A DNA stretch of 64,000 nt from Mesorhizobium liriopis (GTDB lineage: Bacteria > Pseudomonadota > Alphaproteobacteria > Rhizobiales > Rhizobiaceae), in contig NZ_JAMXQS010000004.1 in the NCBI RefSeq assembly GCF_024053505.1, positions 310,001 through 374,000 of the forward strand. Direction: 5' to 3'. Below, in pieces: positions 30,403-38,961 of the stretch. Positions within the stretch are counted from its first letter, which is position 1. Each line of letters starts with the position of its first letter. The notes under the pieces are model-generated. The model was not told the origin of the DNA and did no database searches. It saw nothing but the letters and a program-made list of their open reading frames with translations. Made by a program: the position numbers and the translations under genes.

Positions 30403-30924
30403 TTATTTCTTGCGGAAGGCGTCGAGCGAAACGACCGCCGCGCCCTGCTTGGGCTCGCTCGGTGCCTCGTCGGCGTCGCTGTGGGCTTCGTCAGCCGGCG
30501 CGGGCTTAGGCGGTGCCGTGAGCGAAACGATTTCGGCCTCTTCTTCCTCGCCCTCTTCATCCGTGTCGAGTTTGACGTCGAATTCGAGCTCGAAGTTCAC
30601 CGAAGGGTCGTAGAAACCACGCACTGCGTTGAACGGGATTTCCAGCCGCTCGGGCACGTCCGAGAAGGACAGGCCGACCTCGAAGCCGGCATCGGTCACC
30701 TTCAGGTCCCAATACTGGAACTGGAGCACGATGGTCATCTGCTCAGGGTAGCGCTCGCGCAGGCGGGGCGAGATGCGCACGCCGGGAGCACCCGTCAGGA
30801 AGGTGATGAAGAAGTGATGGTTGCCGGGGAGGCCGGCGCGCGCCACTTCTGTGAGGACCTTCCGCATGACGCCGCGAAGAGCCTCCTGGGCGAGAATGTC
30901 GTAGCGGATATGATCGTCGGCCAT
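30403..30924 (-). CDS. sspB: SspB-like ClpXP adaptor protein
   Basis: Adaptor that binds the ssrA tag on stalled-ribosome products and delivers them to ClpXP. The ATG at 30924 with GGGAGAG upstream gives 173 aa; MADDHIRYDILAQEALRGVM opens the folded domain, followed by HHFFITFLTGAPGVRISPRL and VLQFQYWDLKV. The C-terminal tail is long and acidic (TDEEGEEEEAEIVSLTAPP) and ends in AAVVSLDAFRKK, a short peptide of the type that docks onto ClpX. It shares the strand with the tmRNA gene encoding the tag, which lies just upstream. Confidence 0.92.
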   Translation of the reverse strand: MADDHIRYDILAQEALRGVMRKVLTEVARAGLPGNHHFFITFLTGAPGVRISPRLRERYPEQMTIVLQFQYWDLKVTDAGFEVGLSFSDVPERLEIPFNAVRGFYDPSVNFELEFDVKLDTDEEGEEEEAEIVSLTAPPKPAPADEAHSDADEAPSEPKQGAAVVSLDAFRKK

Positions 30925-31114
30925 GACGGCACGGCTCTCCCGGATTTGGTCCCTGCGCCTCTCTGTAGAGGAGCTTGTTCCCGCCCACAACCGGCAAGCG
31001 CCTACTGTATGACCTCGGATTCGTTCAGGATGAATGCAGCCGCAGGCTTCGATGCCTGCTTTCCGCAGTTCGAAGAGCGTGCCGAGCCACCCACGGCAGA
31101 GCAGAGGTCGGTTT

Positions 31115-31435
31115 CATGAAGGAGGGAAGTGGAGGTTTCTGTTGCCAGGTACCTCCGAACCCCGCCTAGAAGTGCGAACCTCTAGGGCTTGATTTGAAGC
31201 TATCGCACCGCATTAAGCGGCGAGACGTGCTTCCGCATAGTTGTCGTTGGCAACTACAGATTTAGCCCGATAACGGTGGTACAATGCCGGGCAAAAGCGC
31301 GATCTTTACACCCTCGTCGATCCTATTTCGCCCCCATCAGGAGCCGCTCGCGAAGAGCGGTTCATGGTGGAGGCGCCGGGTACCGCCCCCGGGTCCGAAT
31401 GGCTTATTTCATCGGCCGTTTATCGCCATAGTCAG
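31115..31435 (-). ncRNA. ssrA: Two-piece, circularly permuted tmRNA
   Basis: No protein gene covers 30925-31643; the minus strand holds tmRNA. The acceptor piece comes first: a T-arm (CCGGG and CCCGG around the loop GGCGGTA, 31376-31392) is followed by CGCCTCC-ACCA ending at 31365. After an excised spacer, the coding piece begins at 31335 with GGGGGCG, which pairs with CGCCTCC over seven bases with one G-U. A PK1 helix (GCCCG/CGGGC) precedes the tag frame at 31251-31213, encoding ANDNYAEARLAA and a TAA stop. Further helices include CCTAGA/TCTAGG and GGAGGT/ACCTCC (31131-31156). The outer ends are uncertain by about 20 nt. This permuted form is typical of alphaproteobacteria. Confidence 0.9.
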
Positions 31436-31452
31436 ACAAGCTGACAGGGTTT

Positions 31453-31482
31453 GATATAGGTGATGGAAGCGCGCACGTGAAG
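31453..31482 (-). promoter_or_regulatory. Candidate ssrA promoter
   Basis: On the minus strand CTTCAC (31482-31477) and TATATC (31458-31453) are separated by 18 nt, placing a start near 31446, just ahead of the acceptor piece. It is a modest sigma-70-type match. The remaining 31483-31643 leader of the divergent thyA gene shows nothing else I can name. Confidence 0.35.
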
Positions 31483-31643
31483 AGAGCGGTTGGCAAAAAT
31501 CGTACGCCGCGCTTTGAACTGGACTCTTCAGCTTGGAAGGCTGAATACGGAGTCGGATCAGATGTTTGAGCTGGCCGTTTAATGCTGCGCCAAGCATTGC
31601 TCGGGCATCATTGGAGGCCCACAACCCGATCGGATCGCCGCCC

Positions 31644-32438
31644 GTGAAACAGTATCTCGACCTGTTGCGACATGTGCTGGAAAACGGCTCGGACCGTGGC
31701 GATCGCACGGGAACGGGCACGCGCTCGGTGTTCGGCTATCAGATGCGGTTCGACCTGTCGCAGGGCTTCCCGGTGACGACCACCAAGAAGCTGCATCTGC
31801 GCTCCATCATTCATGAGCTGCTCTGGTTTCTCGCGGGCGACACCAATGTCGGATATCTTCATGCGCATGGCGTGACGATCTGGGATGAATGGGCCGATGA
31901 GAAAGGCGATCTCGGACCTGTCTATGGCGCGCAGTGGCGCTCATGGCCGACGCCGGATGGCCGCCATATCGATCAGATCGCAAACCTCTTGCGGGACCTG
32001 CGCACGAAGCCGAACTCGCGCCGGCACATCGTTTCGGCCTGGAACCCGGCGGAAGTGGATGAGATGGCCCTGCCGCCCTGCCACTGCCTTTTCCAGTTTT
32101 ATGTCGCGGACGGCAGGCTGTCCTGCCAACTCTATCAGCGCTCTGCCGACATCTTTCTTGGCGTGCCCTTCAACATCGCTTCCTATGCGCTGCTGACCAT
32201 GATGGTGGCACAGGTGAGTGGTCTGGAACCGGGTGAATTCGTCCACACGCTCGGTGACGCGCATCTTTACGCGAACCATTTCGATCAGGCCCGCGAGCAA
32301 CTGTCACGTGAGCCGAAGGCGTTGCCGACCATGCGGCTCAATCCGGACGTGAAAGACCTCTTTGCGTTCCGGTTCGAGGATTTCACGCTCGAGAATTACG
32401 TTGCCGATCCGTCGATCCGCGCGCCGATCGCGGTTTGA
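31644..32438 (+). CDS. thyA: Thymidylate synthase ThyA
   Basis: Converts dUMP to dTMP with methylene-tetrahydrofolate as methyl donor and reductant. I use GTG 31644 ([15 protein letters not shown]), which gives exactly 264 aa, the length of E. coli ThyA; the frame is open to 31566 but the upstream sequence is not homologous. Hallmarks are [16 protein letters not shown], the catalytic Cys in [12 protein letters not shown], and [20 protein letters not shown] for dUMP. The C-terminus ends in APIAV as usual. folA begins 8 bp later, so the two folate-cycle genes form an operon. Confidence 0.96.
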   Translation: MKQYLDLLRHVLENGSDRGDRTGTGTRSVFGYQMRFDLSQGFPVTTTKKLHLRSIIHELLWFLAGDTNVGYLHAHGVTIWDEWADEKGDLGPVYGAQWRSWPTPDGRHIDQIANLLRDLRTKPNSRRHIVSAWNPAEVDEMALPPCHCLFQFYVADGRLSCQLYQRSADIFLGVPFNIASYALLTMMVAQVSGLEPGEFVHTLGDAHLYANHFDQAREQLSREPKALPTMRLNPDVKDLFAFRFEDFTLENYVADPSIRAPIAV

Positions 32439-32446
32439 GAGGAACG

Positions 32447-32953
32447 ATGACCATCATCAGTCTCCACGTCGCGATGGCCGAGGACGGTGTGATCGGCCGC
32501 GAGGGTGGCTTGCCGTGGCGGCTCTCGACCGATCTCAAGCGTTTCAAGGCGCAGACCTTGGGCAAGCCGGTCGTTATGGGCCGCAAGACGTTCGACAGCA
32601 TGGGCAAGCCGCTACCGGGGCGGCTCAACATCGTGATTACGCGCGACAAGGCGTGGCGCGCGGAAGGCGCGGAGGTCGTCCACAGCCTTGATGACGCGCT
32701 GACCTTCGGCGAGGCGCGTTTGCGCTGCATGGGCGAAAGCGAGATCTGTGTGATCGGCGGCGGTCAGATTTTCGATGAAGCTCTGCCGCGTGCCGATCGT
32801 CTGCATGTCACGCATGTGCTGGCGGAGATCGACGGCGACACGTTCTTTCCCGCCATCGATCCAACCGTCTGGGAAGCGATCAGTTCGGAGGACGTGCCAG
32901 CTGGCGAGAAGGATGATTTCGCCACGCGGTTTACCATCTATCGACGTCGTTGA
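32447..32953 (+). CDS. folA: Dihydrofolate reductase FolA
   Basis: Regenerates tetrahydrofolate from the dihydrofolate made by ThyA. The ATG at 32447 follows GAGAGGAAC and gives 168 aa. The active-site acid lies in LPWRLSTDLKRFKAQTLG, and cofactor binding in VVMGRKTFDSMGKPLPGR and ICVIGGGQIFDEAL. The frame extends four codons upstream but overlaps the thyA stop. Its position directly after thyA is the classical arrangement. Confidence 0.95.
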   Translation: MTIISLHVAMAEDGVIGREGGLPWRLSTDLKRFKAQTLGKPVVMGRKTFDSMGKPLPGRLNIVITRDKAWRAEGAEVVHSLDDALTFGEARLRCMGESEICVIGGGQIFDEALPRADRLHVTHVLAEIDGDTFFPAIDPTVWEAISSEDVPAGEKDDFATRFTIYRRR

Positions 32954-32986
32954 CCTTTTCGCTATCTTTCACGGAATGCCGCCTCG

Positions 32987-33015
32987 TTGAAAGGCGCTCT
33001 GCCGATCCCTATAGA
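32987..33015 (+). promoter_or_regulatory. Probable promoter of hflK-hflC-degP
   Basis: TTGAAA and TATAGA are separated by exactly 17 bp, about 67 bp upstream of the hflK ATG. Read with flanking bases (GTTGAAA ... CCCTATAG), it also resembles alphaproteobacterial RpoH (heat-shock sigma factor) sites, which would fit a protease operon. Which sigma factor is used cannot be decided from sequence. Confidence 0.5.
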
Positions 33016-33081
33016 GGGCTAGGGCGGCTTTTCGGCGAGAAAGGTCGCCGGCAGTTTCCTGCATAGCCGAAAAGGACATTC

Positions 33082-34263
33082 ATGCCCTGGAACAATCAGA
33101 GCGGCGGCCCATGGGGCGGCGGCGGAAATAATGGCGGCGGGGGCAATAACGGCGGACCCTGGGGACAGGGGCCGCGTGGCCCCGGCGGACCTCAGGGCAA
33201 TCCACCTGATCTCGAATCCATCATTCGGCGCGGACAGGAGCGCTTGAAGCGTTCCCTGCCGGGCGGCGGCGGTGGCGCCGGCTCAGGTGGTCCCGGCGTG
33301 GGTGGTGGCGCGCTCTGGGGACTGGCCGGCGTGGCACTGGTCGCCTTCTGGCTGTTTCAGTCCGTTTACACCGTGCAGCCCGACGAACAAGCTGTCGAGC
33401 TTCGCTTCGGCAAGCCCAAGACCGAACTTTCAGGGCCCGGCCTTCATTTTCACTGGTGGCCGATCGAGACTGTCGAACGCACATCCATCGCTGAAAAGCT
33501 GATCAGCATCGGCGCGCGCGGGCGTCAGGGCGATAATTCGGGCCTGATGCTTTCGGGAGACCAGAACATCGTCAATGTGCAGTTCTCGGTGGCCTATCAG
33601 GTCAATGATCCGACCGCCTATCTCTTCAACGTGTCCGATGCCGACGGCATGGTGCGCCAGCTTTCCGAAAGCGGCATGCGCGAGGTGGTAGGCCGCAGGC
33701 CTGCGCAGGACATCTTCCGCGACGATCGCCAGGGCATCGCGGACAATGTGCGTACGATCGTGCAGAGCTCTCTCAACGAATACGGCGCCGGCCTTCAGGT
33801 GAACGCGATCTCGATCGAAGATGCGGCACCACCGGCCGATGTGGCGAGCGCCTTCGAAGAAGTGCAGCGCGCCGAACAGGATGAAGACCGCTTCGTGGAG
33901 GAAGCCAACCGCTACTCCAACCAGAAGCTCGGTCAGGCACGTGGTGACGCGGCGCAGATCCAGGAAGAGGCTGCGGCCTTCAAGAACCGCGTTGTTCAGG
34001 AAGCACAGGGTGAGGCCCAGCGCTTCATCTCGGTCTACGACGAATATGTGAAGGCGCCTGATGTCACGCGCGAACGCCTTTATCTTGAAACCATGGAGAA
34101 GGTGCTGGGTAACTCCAATAAGCTGATCACCGAAGGCAACGGTACGCAGGGCGTGGTGCCCTATCTGCCGCTGCCCGAACTGCAAGGCCGCACACCGGCG
34201 CCGATCACCAATGCGCCAGGATCGACCACCGGCACGACCGTCGGCTCGCAGGGGACTAACTGA
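33082..34263 (+). CDS. hflK: FtsH protease modulator HflK
   Basis: SPFH/prohibitin-type membrane protein that, with HflC, encloses and modulates the FtsH protease. The 393-aa protein begins with an Asn/Gly/Pro-rich segment (WNNQSGGPWGGGGNNGG), has one membrane helix at about 76-97, then the SPFH domain (QAVELRFGKPKTELSGPGLH) and a helical C-terminal part, ending in a Pro/Thr-rich tail. Its stop and the hflC start share bases (TGATG), so the subunits are translationally coupled. Confidence 0.95.
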   Translation: MPWNNQSGGPWGGGGNNGGGGNNGGPWGQGPRGPGGPQGNPPDLESIIRRGQERLKRSLPGGGGGAGSGGPGVGGGALWGLAGVALVAFWLFQSVYTVQPDEQAVELRFGKPKTELSGPGLHFHWWPIETVERTSIAEKLISIGARGRQGDNSGLMLSGDQNIVNVQFSVAYQVNDPTAYLFNVSDADGMVRQLSESGMREVVGRRPAQDIFRDDRQGIADNVRTIVQSSLNEYGAGLQVNAISIEDAAPPADVASAFEEVQRAEQDEDRFVEEANRYSNQKLGQARGDAAQIQEEAAAFKNRVVQEAQGEAQRFISVYDEYVKAPDVTRERLYLETMEKVLGNSNKLITEGNGTQGVVPYLPLPELQGRTPAPITNAPGSTTGTTVGSQGTN

Positions 34264-35267
34264 TGCTGGACAACCGCTTTGCCGTTGCCGTTATCGGCAT
34301 CCTCGTGGCCGTCTTCCTGATCTGGTCTTCCATTTTCATCGTCAACGAACGCGAGCAGGCGATCGTCCTGCGCTTCGGCGAGATCGTGGATGTGAAGACC
34401 GAGCCCGGCGTCTACTTCAAGCTTCCGTTCCCGTTCTTCGAGGCGGACAATGTTCAGATGATCGAAGACCGCGTGTTGCGCTTCGACCTCGACAATATTC
34501 GCGTCCAGGTGTCGGGCGGCCGCTTCTACGATGTGGACGCATTCTTGGCCTATCGCATTACCGATCCCCGCCGCTTCCGTGCTTCGGTGTCCGGTTCGAT
34601 CCAGCTGGCCGAACAGCGCCTGCAAACACGTCTCGATGCGGCGTTACGCCGGGTCTATGGTTTGCGCGGCTTTGAATCCGCCTTGTCGGAAGAGCGCGGT
34701 TCCATGATGCGCGAGGTGCGCGATCAGATCAGGCCGGATGCCGCCTCGCTCGGCCTTGAGATCGAGGATGTTCGCATTCGCCGCACCGACCTGACCACCG
34801 AAGTCTCGCAGCAGACTTATGAGCGCATGCGTGCCGAGCGTCTGGCGGAAGCGGAGCGTCTAAGGGCGCGAGGTCGTGAAGCCGCACAGCGTATTCAGGC
34901 GCGTGCAGACCGCGAGGTCGTCGAGATCGTTGCAGCCGCGCGGCGTGAATCTGAGATCCTGCGGGGCCAGGGTGAAGCCGAGCGCAACGGCATCTTCGCC
35001 AACGCCTTCCAGCGCGATCCGAGCTTCTTCGAGTTCTATCGCTCGATGGCCGCCTATGCGGAAGCGTTGAAGCCTTCCAGCACGACCATGGTGTTGAGCC
35101 CGACGACGCAATTCTTCCGCTACTTCCTGTCGCCCCAGGGCGCACAGAACGGGGCGAATGGTGCGCCTCTAGCGCCACCGGCTCAGGCACCCAATGCCGC
35201 GCCCGCTGCAACAGCACCGACTGCAACAGCACCGGCTGCGCCGGCAGGCGCGGGTGCCAACCCGTAA
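34263..35267 (+). CDS. hflC: FtsH protease modulator HflC
   Basis: Partner of HflK. The 334-aa protein has an N-terminal membrane anchor (FAVAVIGILVAVFLIWSSIFIV), the SPFH domain (REQAIVLRFGEIVDVKTEPG) and a long helical stretch rich in Arg, Ala and Glu (RMRAERLAEAERLRARGREA). The C-terminal 40 residues are an Ala/Pro/Thr repeat (APAATAPTATAPAAPAG) longer than in E. coli HflC. The degP start lies about 160 bp downstream. Confidence 0.95.
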   Translation: MLDNRFAVAVIGILVAVFLIWSSIFIVNEREQAIVLRFGEIVDVKTEPGVYFKLPFPFFEADNVQMIEDRVLRFDLDNIRVQVSGGRFYDVDAFLAYRITDPRRFRASVSGSIQLAEQRLQTRLDAALRRVYGLRGFESALSEERGSMMREVRDQIRPDAASLGLEIEDVRIRRTDLTTEVSQQTYERMRAERLAEAERLRARGREAAQRIQARADREVVEIVAAARRESEILRGQGEAERNGIFANAFQRDPSFFEFYRSMAAYAEALKPSSTTMVLSPTTQFFRYFLSPQGAQNGANGAPLAPPAQAPNAAPAATAPTATAPAAPAGAGANP

Positions 35268-35425
35268 CGCTTCCGTCAATTGACGGAGGATTTATCGGCG
35301 CGCTTGTGGCGAAGGTCGCAAGCGCGCCGTATTGTTTTTGGACAGATTCGTTTGGGGCAAATCCTCGTCTGATCCACGACGCCCCGAATGTGATGCGCGC
35401 CGTCGAGCTTTCGGAGGAAGATTTG

Positions 35426-36979
35426 ATGCTATTCCTGTCCCCGCGTGGCGCGAAAGGTTTGAGCGCGCTGCTCACCGCCGCGCTGCTCGCTGGAACCGCC
35501 GTAAGCCCGACCCTCGCACAGACACCAGCTGCCGCACCGGCCCAGTCAGCGCCACAGGTGCCGACTCCGACCGCTGCGGGGCCCGCTTCGGTTGCCGACT
35601 TGGCCGAGCGCTTGCAGGATTCGGTGGTCAACATCTCGACCACGCAGAAAGCCGAGGGCACGGAAGGCGAGGGTGCCGTGCCGCCGCCGCAGCTGCCCGA
35701 GGGCTCGCCCTTTCAGGACTTTTTCGACGACTTTTTCAAGGATCGCAACCAAGGCGGGCAGGGCGGCCAGAAGGTGCAGTCGCTGGGCTCGGGCTTCGTG
35801 GTCGATGCCGAGCAGGGCACCATCGTCACCAACAATCACGTCATCGCGGATGCCGACGAGATTGAGGTCAATTTCCCCGACGGCGACACGCTGAAGGCCG
35901 AGCTGGTCGGTACCGACACCAAGACCGACATCGCGGTGCTCAAGGTCGATCCGAAGCAAAAGCAGCTGAGAGCCGTTCAGTTCGGCGATTCTGACAAGAT
36001 GCGCATCGGCGACTGGGTGATGGCCATCGGCAACCCGTTCGGGCTGGGGGGGACGGTGACGGTCGGTATCGTCTCGGCGCGCAACCGCGACATCAATTCC
36101 GGACCTTATGACGATTTCATCCAGACCGATGCCGCGATCAATCGCGGTAACTCGGGCGGGCCGCTCTTCAACATGTATGGTGAAGTCGTCGGCATCAACA
36201 CGGCGATCATCTCGCCATCCGGCGGCTCGATCGGCATCGGCTTTTCGATCCCCGCCAAGCTCGCATCGGGCGTCGTCGATCAGCTGCGCGAGTTCGGCGA
36301 GACGCGACGTGGCTGGCTTGGCGTGCGCATCCAGCCGGTTACCGAGGAAATCTCCGAAAGCCTCGGTATGAAGGGCACCAAGGGTGCGCTCGTTGCTGGT
36401 GTCATCAAGGGCGGACCGGTCGATGACGGCACGATCCAGCCGGGCGACGTAATCCTGAAATTTGACGGCAAGGATGTCGCCAGCATGCGCGATCTGCCGC
36501 GTGTGGTGGCGGAAAGCCCGGTGGGCAAGGCCGTCGATGTGCTGATCGTTCGCAAGGGCAAGGAAGAGACCGTGAAGGTCACGCTCGGTCGGCTCGAGGA
36601 TAACGATCAGGCCGCCGATGACACCGATACCGAAAATGATGAAAGCAACGGCGCCGAGCCGAAGACCCAGTCACCTGCAGTGTCCAGCGTGCTCGGCATG
36701 TCGCTCGGCGAACTGAACGAGGAAGCGCGCAAGAGCTTTGGCGTCGCCAAGGAAGTCAACGGCGTGGTGGTGACCGAGGTGAAGCCGGACACGCCCGCTG
36801 CCGAGCGCGGTATCCAGAAGGGCGATGTCATCACCGAGATCGGCCAGGAAACGGTGACCTCGCCCAAGCAGGTCAACGACCGGATTACGGCGCTGAAGAA
36901 TCAGGGACGCAAGAACGCCCTCCTGATGCTGGCTTCGAAAACCGGCGAGTTGCGCTTCGTCACGGTGCGGATCGATTGA
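35426..36979 (+). CDS. degP: Periplasmic serine protease DegP/HtrA (Do)
   Basis: Envelope protease and chaperone for misfolded proteins. I start at ATG 35426, which follows GGAGGAAG and opens a signal peptide (LSALLTAALLAGTAVSPTLA), giving 517 aa; the frame is open to 35306. The catalytic triad is His138 (TNNHVIAD), Asp168 (TKTDIAVLK) and Ser243 (GNSGGPLF). Two PDZ domains follow (VAGVIKGGPVDDGTIQPGD and VVTEVKPDTPAAERGIQKGD), separated by an acidic Asp/Glu/Thr linker near residue 400. Clustering with hflKC groups envelope proteolysis genes. Confidence 0.95.
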   Translation: MLFLSPRGAKGLSALLTAALLAGTAVSPTLAQTPAAAPAQSAPQVPTPTAAGPASVADLAERLQDSVVNISTTQKAEGTEGEGAVPPPQLPEGSPFQDFFDDFFKDRNQGGQGGQKVQSLGSGFVVDAEQGTIVTNNHVIADADEIEVNFPDGDTLKAELVGTDTKTDIAVLKVDPKQKQLRAVQFGDSDKMRIGDWVMAIGNPFGLGGTVTVGIVSARNRDINSGPYDDFIQTDAAINRGNSGGPLFNMYGEVVGINTAIISPSGGSIGIGFSIPAKLASGVVDQLREFGETRRGWLGVRIQPVTEEISESLGMKGTKGALVAGVIKGGPVDDGTIQPGDVILKFDGKDVASMRDLPRVVAESPVGKAVDVLIVRKGKEETVKVTLGRLEDNDQAADDTDTENDESNGAEPKTQSPAVSSVLGMSLGELNEEARKSFGVAKEVNGVVVTEVKPDTPAAERGIQKGDVITEIGQETVTSPKQVNDRITALKNQGRKNALLMLASKTGELRFVTVRID

Positions 36980-36986
36980 CCCATCG

Positions 36987-37016
36987 GGCGGGCTCCAGAG
37001 CCCGCCACGCATTTTG
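36987..37016. terminator. Terminator between degP and serB
   Basis: Perfect 8-bp stem GGCGGGCT/AGCCCGCC around CCAG, followed by ACGCATTTTG on the plus strand. It lies between convergent degP and serB. Confidence 0.6.
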
Positions 37017-37030
37017 TTCGGATTGGCCTT

Positions 37031-37918
37031 TCAGGTAGCGAATTCGGTTTGGCGATAACCCTGCAGGAAGAGCAGGGCGGTGAGGTCGCCATGGTCGACT
37101 CTCACTTGTGCGGCTGCGGCCACCGCCGGCTTGGCGTGGAGCGCGACGCCGAGGCCGGCGATCTCGATCATGCCGAGATCGTTCGCGCCGTCACCCACGG
37201 CAAGAGTGTCGGCCAATTCCAGCCCGATACGTTTCGAGATCGATTGCAAGGCATCCGCCTTGGCCTCACGGCCGAGAATCGGCTCCTCGACCAAACCTGC
37301 GAGATGGTCGCCATCGGCAATCAACCGATTCGCCTGATGCTCGTCGAAGCCGACACGTTGGGCGATCGGGCCCGTAAAGGCTTCGAAGCCGCCAGAGATG
37401 AGCGCGGTCCATGCGCCATGCTTGCGCATGGTAGCGATCAGGGTTTTGGCGCCCGAAGCGAGCGTGATGCGGCTTTCGAGAACGCGACCGATCACGGCGA
37501 CTTCGAGGCCCTTCAGCAATGCTACGCGCTCTCGCAGGGCGGGTGCGAAGGCGATCTCGCCGCGCATGGCGCGTTCGGTGATCGAAGCGACGCGATCCTT
37601 TACGCCCACTTCGTCGGCGAGTTCGTCGATGCACTCCTGCTCGATGATGGTGGAGTCCATATCGGCGAGCAGCAGGCGCTTGCGGCGGCTGGCGGTGTCG
37701 AGCACGGCGCAATCGACTTCTGCATCCGCGAGCGTTTCGCGCAGGCGTGCCGTCGCCTCAGCTGCATCAATGCTTTCCGGCAGGGCGAGGTCACAGGCGA
37801 AGCCGGGTGAGAGCCAATCCGGCTCGGTTGCACGAAGCGCCTGTTGCGCGCTACGGGCGAGGGCCGGGGCAATACCGCGCCCGGCCGGATGAGAAACGAG
37901 CGTGGCGACGAACGGCAT
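37031..37918 (-). CDS. serB: Phosphoserine phosphatase SerB
   Basis: Last enzyme of serine biosynthesis, hydrolysing O-phosphoserine; a HAD-superfamily protein. From ATG 37918 it has 295 aa. The catalytic motif LADMDSTIIEQECIDELAD gives the nucleophile Asp86; motif II ALISGGFEAFTGP and the closing motif DTLAVGDGANDLGMIEIAG complete the site. The N-terminal 80 residues form a small ACT-like domain. The frame extends further upstream but would run deep into miaA. Its start codon overlaps that of divergent miaA by two bases. Confidence 0.94.
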   Translation of the reverse strand: MPFVATLVSHPAGRGIAPALARSAQQALRATEPDWLSPGFACDLALPESIDAAEATARLRETLADAEVDCAVLDTASRRKRLLLADMDSTIIEQECIDELADEVGVKDRVASITERAMRGEIAFAPALRERVALLKGLEVAVIGRVLESRITLASGAKTLIATMRKHGAWTALISGGFEAFTGPIAQRVGFDEHQANRLIADGDHLAGLVEEPILGREAKADALQSISKRIGLELADTLAVGDGANDLGMIEIAGLGVALHAKPAVAAAAQVRVDHGDLTALLFLQGYRQTEFAT

Positions 37919-38816
37919 GGGAGGCACGACAAAGCTGATCAGGAATGCCGTGCTGATAGCCGGGCCGACCGCGAGCGGCAAGTCTTCAGCGGCCTTTCGT
38001 CTGGCCGAGGTCGAAAATGGGCTCATCGTCAACGCAGATTCGATGCAGGTCTACGATGTCCTTCGCGTATTGACGGCGCGACCCTCGCTGGACGAAATAG
38101 AACGTGTGCCGCACCAGCTCTACGGCCATGTTTCGCCTGCGGAAACCTACTCGGTCGGCATGTGGCTGCGGGATGTGGAGAGGCTCAGTCAGAACGGCGC
38201 ATTCGAGGATCGCATGCCTATCTTCGTCGGCGGCACTGGCCTCTATTTTCGAGCGCTGCTGCAGGGGCTTGCGGTGCTGCCGGATATTCCTTCGGAAATC
38301 CGCGAACACCTGCGTCAGGAACTGTTGGACGGTGGCGCCCTGCCCCTTCATCGCCGGCTCGCAGAGTTGGATGCCGAGGGCGCGGCATCGCTCAGGGCTG
38401 CAGATGGCCACCGCATCGTCCGCGCTCTCGAGGTTCTTGAAGCGACTGGCAAGCCGTTGCGCTATTGGCAGGGTCAGCCGGTTTCAGGCGTTGTCGACCA
38501 GACGAGCGTACGCTGCTTGGTGATCGAGCCGGAGCGTGCCGTTCTGCATGCCCGAATCAACGAGCGTTTCGACCGAATGATGGACGAGGGCGCGCGGGAG
38601 GAGGTGCGTGCGATCCAAGCGATGAGCCTGTCGTCCAAACTACCGGTGATGAAGGCGATCGGGCTGCGCGAACTCATAGCGGTGGAGCAGGGCCGGCTTG
38701 AGTTGAGCACAGCAGTCGAGCAAGCCAAGGCGGCGACACGGCAATATGCCAAACGGCAATCCACGTGGTTCCGTACCCAGTTCGGAGACCAATGGCAGCG
38801 TGTGCAAGCTTTCTAG
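37917..38816 (+). CDS. miaA: tRNA dimethylallyltransferase MiaA
   Basis: Transfers a dimethylallyl group to A37 of tRNAs reading UNN codons. From ATG 37917 it has 299 aa, the family's usual size. The P-loop LIAGPTASGKS (residues 13-23) binds the pyrophosphate; VNADSMQVYDVLRVLTARPS follows and FVGGTGLYFRALLQGLA is the second hallmark. The C-terminal AVEQAKAATRQYAKRQSTWF is the conserved tRNA-binding end. The GTG at 37902 is an alternative start. The ATG overlaps the serB ATG on the other strand (CATG), so promoters must lie inside the neighbouring gene. Confidence 0.94.
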   Translation: MGGTTKLIRNAVLIAGPTASGKSSAAFRLAEVENGLIVNADSMQVYDVLRVLTARPSLDEIERVPHQLYGHVSPAETYSVGMWLRDVERLSQNGAFEDRMPIFVGGTGLYFRALLQGLAVLPDIPSEIREHLRQELLDGGALPLHRRLAELDAEGAASLRAADGHRIVRALEVLEATGKPLRYWQGQPVSGVVDQTSVRCLVIEPERAVLHARINERFDRMMDEGAREEVRAIQAMSLSSKLPVMKAIGLRELIAVEQGRLELSTAVEQAKAATRQYAKRQSTWFRTQFGDQWQRVQAF

Positions 38817-38876
38817 GCTTATCTCTCCGCCCATTCTGCCAACCCAAGTGCTACGGAAATCGCCTACCTGTGGTTA

Positions 38877-38905
38877 TTGAAATAAGCAACCTAAGGTTGT
38901 TTACG
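38877..38905 (+). promoter_or_regulatory. Candidate promoter of the diguanylate cyclase gene, with a spacer palindrome
   Basis: TTGAAA and TTTACG are 17 bp apart in an AT-rich stretch. The spacer contains CAACCT-A-AGGTTG (38887-38899), a perfect palindrome that could bind a repressor. It is the only recognisable signal in the 145-bp gap after miaA. Confidence 0.4.
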
Positions 38906-38961
38906 CTCCGTAAGGTTCGATCTGCCATAACGCACCCAAACAGTTGATTGGCGGCACAAGG

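Noticed and set aside
31042-31059. GCAGGC/GCCTGC hairpin as an ssrA terminator
   Set aside because: It lies downstream of ssrA on the minus strand but has no T-run; too weak to call.
31409-31720. 103-aa minus-strand frame between ssrA and thyA
   Set aside because: Overlaps the tmRNA acceptor piece and the thyA start; no motif.
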